Assembly (NCBI RefSeq): GCF_030348505.1
Contig: NZ_JAUCFJ010000002.1
Coordinates: 1,926,001-1,990,000 of the forward strand
Direction: 5' to 3'
Source of the DNA: Lysinibacillus sp. G4S2
GTDB taxonomy: Bacteria; Bacillota; Bacilli; Bacillales_A; Planococcaceae
Length of the DNA stretch: 64,000 nucleotides
The translations under genes and the position numbers were made by a program. Under the pieces are notes generated by a model. It was not told the origin of the DNA. It searched no databases and saw only the letters and a program-made list of their open reading frames with translations. Below are positions 62,098 through 64,000 of this stretch, in pieces; the stretch's first letter is position 1; every line of letters begins with the position of its first letter.

Positions 62098-62637
62098 GTG
62101 TCTTTAGAAAAACTAAAAACGATTTTATCTATACCTGATAAAATTTATGGTGCTGGAGATATTGCTAAATGGAAAGAAGCTGAAAAGGAGTTAGGCACAA
62201 AATTCCCATCAGATTATAAAGAATTTATTTCTATCTATGGAACAGGTGGAGTTTGTGGTTTTTTATGGATTTACTCACCTTTTTCTAGTAATGAAAACCT
62301 AAATTTTTTTATAGGGTCAAAAGAAGATAACAATGCTTATTTTACATCAAAGCAAGAATTCCCTGATGATTTTCCTCGAAATTTATTCCCTGAAGAAGGT
62401 GGGTTGCTTCCTTGGGGAGTAACAGATAATGGAGATGTATTAAATTGGATTACCTCAGATAACCCTGAAAAATGGTCGATATTGGTGTATGAGGGGAGGT
62501 CGGGTGTTTCATATGAATATAAAAATTCATTAGCTGAATTTCTTTATGATGTCTGGAGTGGAAATATAACTTGTCATCTATTCCCTGAGGATCTTTTAGA
62601 AAATGAACTTGAATATATAGTAGGAGGTGTAGATTGA
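62098..62637 (+). CDS. SMI1/KNR4 (SUKH) family protein, probable immunity protein
   Basis: 179 residues. WKEAEKELGTKFPSDYKEFI, SIYGTGGVCGFLWIYSPF and ...LLPWGVTDNGDVLNWITSDN are a textbook SUKH-1 pattern, with the C-terminal LAEFLYDVWSG. The GTG at 62098 has GGAGAG with 7-nt spacing and is preferred to ATG 62065. Last member of the immunity-type run. Confidence 0.82.
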   Translation: MSLEKLKTILSIPDKIYGAGDIAKWKEAEKELGTKFPSDYKEFISIYGTGGVCGFLWIYSPFSSNENLNFFIGSKEDNNAYFTSKQEFPDDFPRNLFPEEGGLLPWGVTDNGDVLNWITSDNPEKWSILVYEGRSGVSYEYKNSLAEFLYDVWSGNITCHLFPEDLLENELEYIVGGVD

Positions 62638-62880
62638 AAGTAAATGTCAACTTGATCAAAATGATTAAGTAAGTTAATGGTGTTTTTCCTAGATAAGGAA
62701 ATATCGGTGGTGGCTATTCTAGTAATAAACTTAATATCTGCATAGGCAGATAAAAATACAACTTGATATTCAAGTGAACATGAAGAAATTAATTGATACT
62801 GTGAATAATAAGCTTTTCGCTGCATTAAGGTAAATTAATAATATTTGTACCAATAGTAAAATGAGGAGGGATGTTCTCGA

Positions 62881-63417
62881 ATGAGCATTGGGCAGACTTA
62901 TTTAAATATTGTTCAAAAAAGATTTAGAAGTGTGAAAGCGTTAGGTGATAAAACACTCTCGCAATTGGATAATGAACAACTGCACTGGGCTATTAATGAA
63001 GAATCTAATAGTATTGCTGTTATTGTTAAGCATGTTAGTGGGAATATGGTTTCGAGATGGACAGACTTTTTAACGAGTGATGGTGAGAAACCAACAAGAA
63101 ATCGAGATGATGAATTTACTGATAGTCTTCAGACAAAAGAAGAGATTTTGACAGTATGGGAAAAGGGCTGGCGTGTATTTTTGGATGCCTTACAAGGATT
63201 AACGGATGCTGATTTACAAGGGTTTGTAACGATAAGGGGAGAACAGCATTCCGTGATAGATGCTATCGAAAGACAAATGTCCCATTATTCACTGCATGTT
63301 GGACAGATCGTTTTCATTGCTAAGCAACTAAAGGGCTCAGAGTGGCAAACATTAAGTATTGCAAGGGGACAATCTCAGGCTTTTAATGAGTCAATGTTAA
63401 AAAAATATCAACAATAA
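62881..63417 (+). CDS. DinB-like / DUF1572 family protein
   Basis: 178 residues, a four-helix-bundle DinB-superfamily protein. The expected metal-binding histidines lie in IVKHVSGNM (near 50) and MSHYSLHVGQIVFIAKQL (near 135). It resembles the DUF1572 group of Bacillales; related enzymes are thiol-dependent transferases such as BstA, but the activity here is unknown. GAGGAGGG precedes the ATG. A terminator follows. Confidence 0.82.
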   Translation: MSIGQTYLNIVQKRFRSVKALGDKTLSQLDNEQLHWAINEESNSIAVIVKHVSGNMVSRWTDFLTSDGEKPTRNRDDEFTDSLQTKEEILTVWEKGWRVFLDALQGLTDADLQGFVTIRGEQHSVIDAIERQMSHYSLHVGQIVFIAKQLKGSEWQTLSIARGQSQAFNESMLKKYQQ

Positions 63418-63422
63418 TAAGA

Positions 63423-63454
63423 AAATCGTAGCACATGGTTTGCTACGATTTTTT
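63423..63454 (+). terminator. Intrinsic terminator of the DUF1572 gene
   Basis: AATCGTAGCA and TGCTACGATT form a 10-bp stem followed by TTTT. Confidence 0.85.
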
Positions 63455-63817
63455 GCTGTTTTGTCTTCTATGCAAAATAAAGTTGATGCATCGAAATTAC
63501 TGACGGCATCTGATACAGCAACCTCTACACATTTGGCAAAAATAGCGATTAACTTACATTAAAGTATAATACATAGGGGTTCTCTGGTTGATAGAAGGGC
63601 AAAAGTAGAAAAATTATGATTCGAAGATCAAAAAAATGAAAAAAAGGTTTTAATTCATCTGTTTCATCCGATAAAAGAAGGGTAAGTTGTGAACAGAGAA
63701 GTGAAGCGGCATTCTTTTTGAGTCTAAATCATCGAGTATAGTGTCAGTAAAAGAAAACACAAAATACACAAAAATACACATCTTAAGAATTAATGAAGAC
63801 AAAAGGAGAACTGTTGC
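63455..63817. other. Gap before the receptor gene
   Basis: A start-like ATG 63470 opens a 30-codon frame (MQNKVDASKLLTASDTATST, then HLAKIAINLH) ending at 63562; it has no ribosome binding site and looks like a phage- or tail-protein scrap. Nothing else recognised apart from the site of the next gene. Confidence 0.35.
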
Positions 63818-64000
63818 ATGAAAAAATTATTTGGAAGCTTTAAGGGCAAGCTCTACACATTATTTGCTCTTATCTTGCTAGTTCCAGTTATTACTGTTGG
63901 AAGTTTTGCGTATCTTTCAGCAAAAGAATCGATAAAAGAAGAAATATTATTTAGTGCAAGTGAAAGTGTAACTATGTTAAATTCGGTTATTGATAGAACC
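63818..64000 (+). CDS. Methyl-accepting chemotaxis-type receptor, 3' end beyond window
   Basis: The first 61 codons are visible. AAAAGGAG lies 8 nt before the ATG. Residues 10-32 form a membrane helix (LYTLFALILLVPVITVGSFA), followed by LSAKESIKEEILFSASESVT, the typical start of a Cache-domain chemoreceptor. The signalling part would be to the right. Other Cache-domain sensors, such as a cyclase or kinase, cannot be excluded. Confidence 0.7.
   Translation, partial: MKKLFGSFKGKLYTLFALILLVPVITVGSFAYLSAKESIKEEILFSASESVTMLNSVIDRT

Overview
The window is AT-rich, densely coded DNA from a Bacillales bacterium, most likely a Lysinibacillus or close relative (inference). Reasons: strong AGGAGG-type ribosome binding sites with frequent GTG/TTG starts, many genes with direct Bacillus subtilis counterparts (lutABC/lutR, ccdA-ccdB-ccdC, natK/natR/natAB, yneK-like DUF2621, yvrJ, ypmQ-like SCO1), and many copies of an intergenic repeat built on the unit GCGAAAGCGAAGCGTCAGC, which I associate with Lysinibacillus. 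No rRNA, tRNA or CRISPR array was recognised.

Left part (1-39 kb) is mainly chromosomal backbone: a DUF1835 gene cut by the window start, a LysR regulator, an Est30-type carboxylesterase, a BrnQ carrier, a small scrap heap of transposase and gene remnants (4.8-7.0 kb), an SDR/TetR divergent pair, a TetR-controlled YhgE-like exporter, a PadR-DUF2812-DUF2812-ABC operon, TelA, a short-peptide/coiled-coil operon, RarD, a MutS2 paralogue, an XRE-TPR regulator divergent from an MFS transporter, the lactate operon lutABC with lutR, ccdABC, the natKR/natAB sodium-export locus followed by a second ABC exporter pair, DUF2621, DUF1659-DUF2922-YvrJ, and a SCO1-like lipoprotein. Several promoters carry readable operators.

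Right part (39.3-62.7 kb) is an accessory island. It is a long same-strand run of small acidic genes, several of them polymorphic-toxin immunity families (SMI1/KNR4-type SUKH, Imm22/DUF4284 twice, Imm51, possible Imm49), without any large toxin gene. Short open tails that look like displaced toxin C-termini lie just ahead of some of them, and a repeated terminator-plus-spacer module recurs between units. Three insertion sequences (IS4-type with a 9-bp duplication, IS66 three-gene type, IS3 two-frame type) have landed in it, two of them cutting genes. Nested inside (53.5-57.0 kb) is a toxin-antitoxin block: epsilon-zeta, VbhA-Fic with an intrinsic terminator between antitoxin and toxin, and a second FicA/VbhA-like antitoxin next to a chimeric Fic-headed protein.

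The window closes with a DinB/DUF1572 gene and the start of a membrane chemoreceptor-like gene that runs off the right edge.

An interspersed family of palindromic elements with 35-37-bp tandem units occurs at seven intergenic places. One of them (11931-12237) has terminal inverted repeats and a 9-bp target duplication of the same kind as the IS4-type element at 44388-45645, so the family looks like a set of non-autonomous derivatives.
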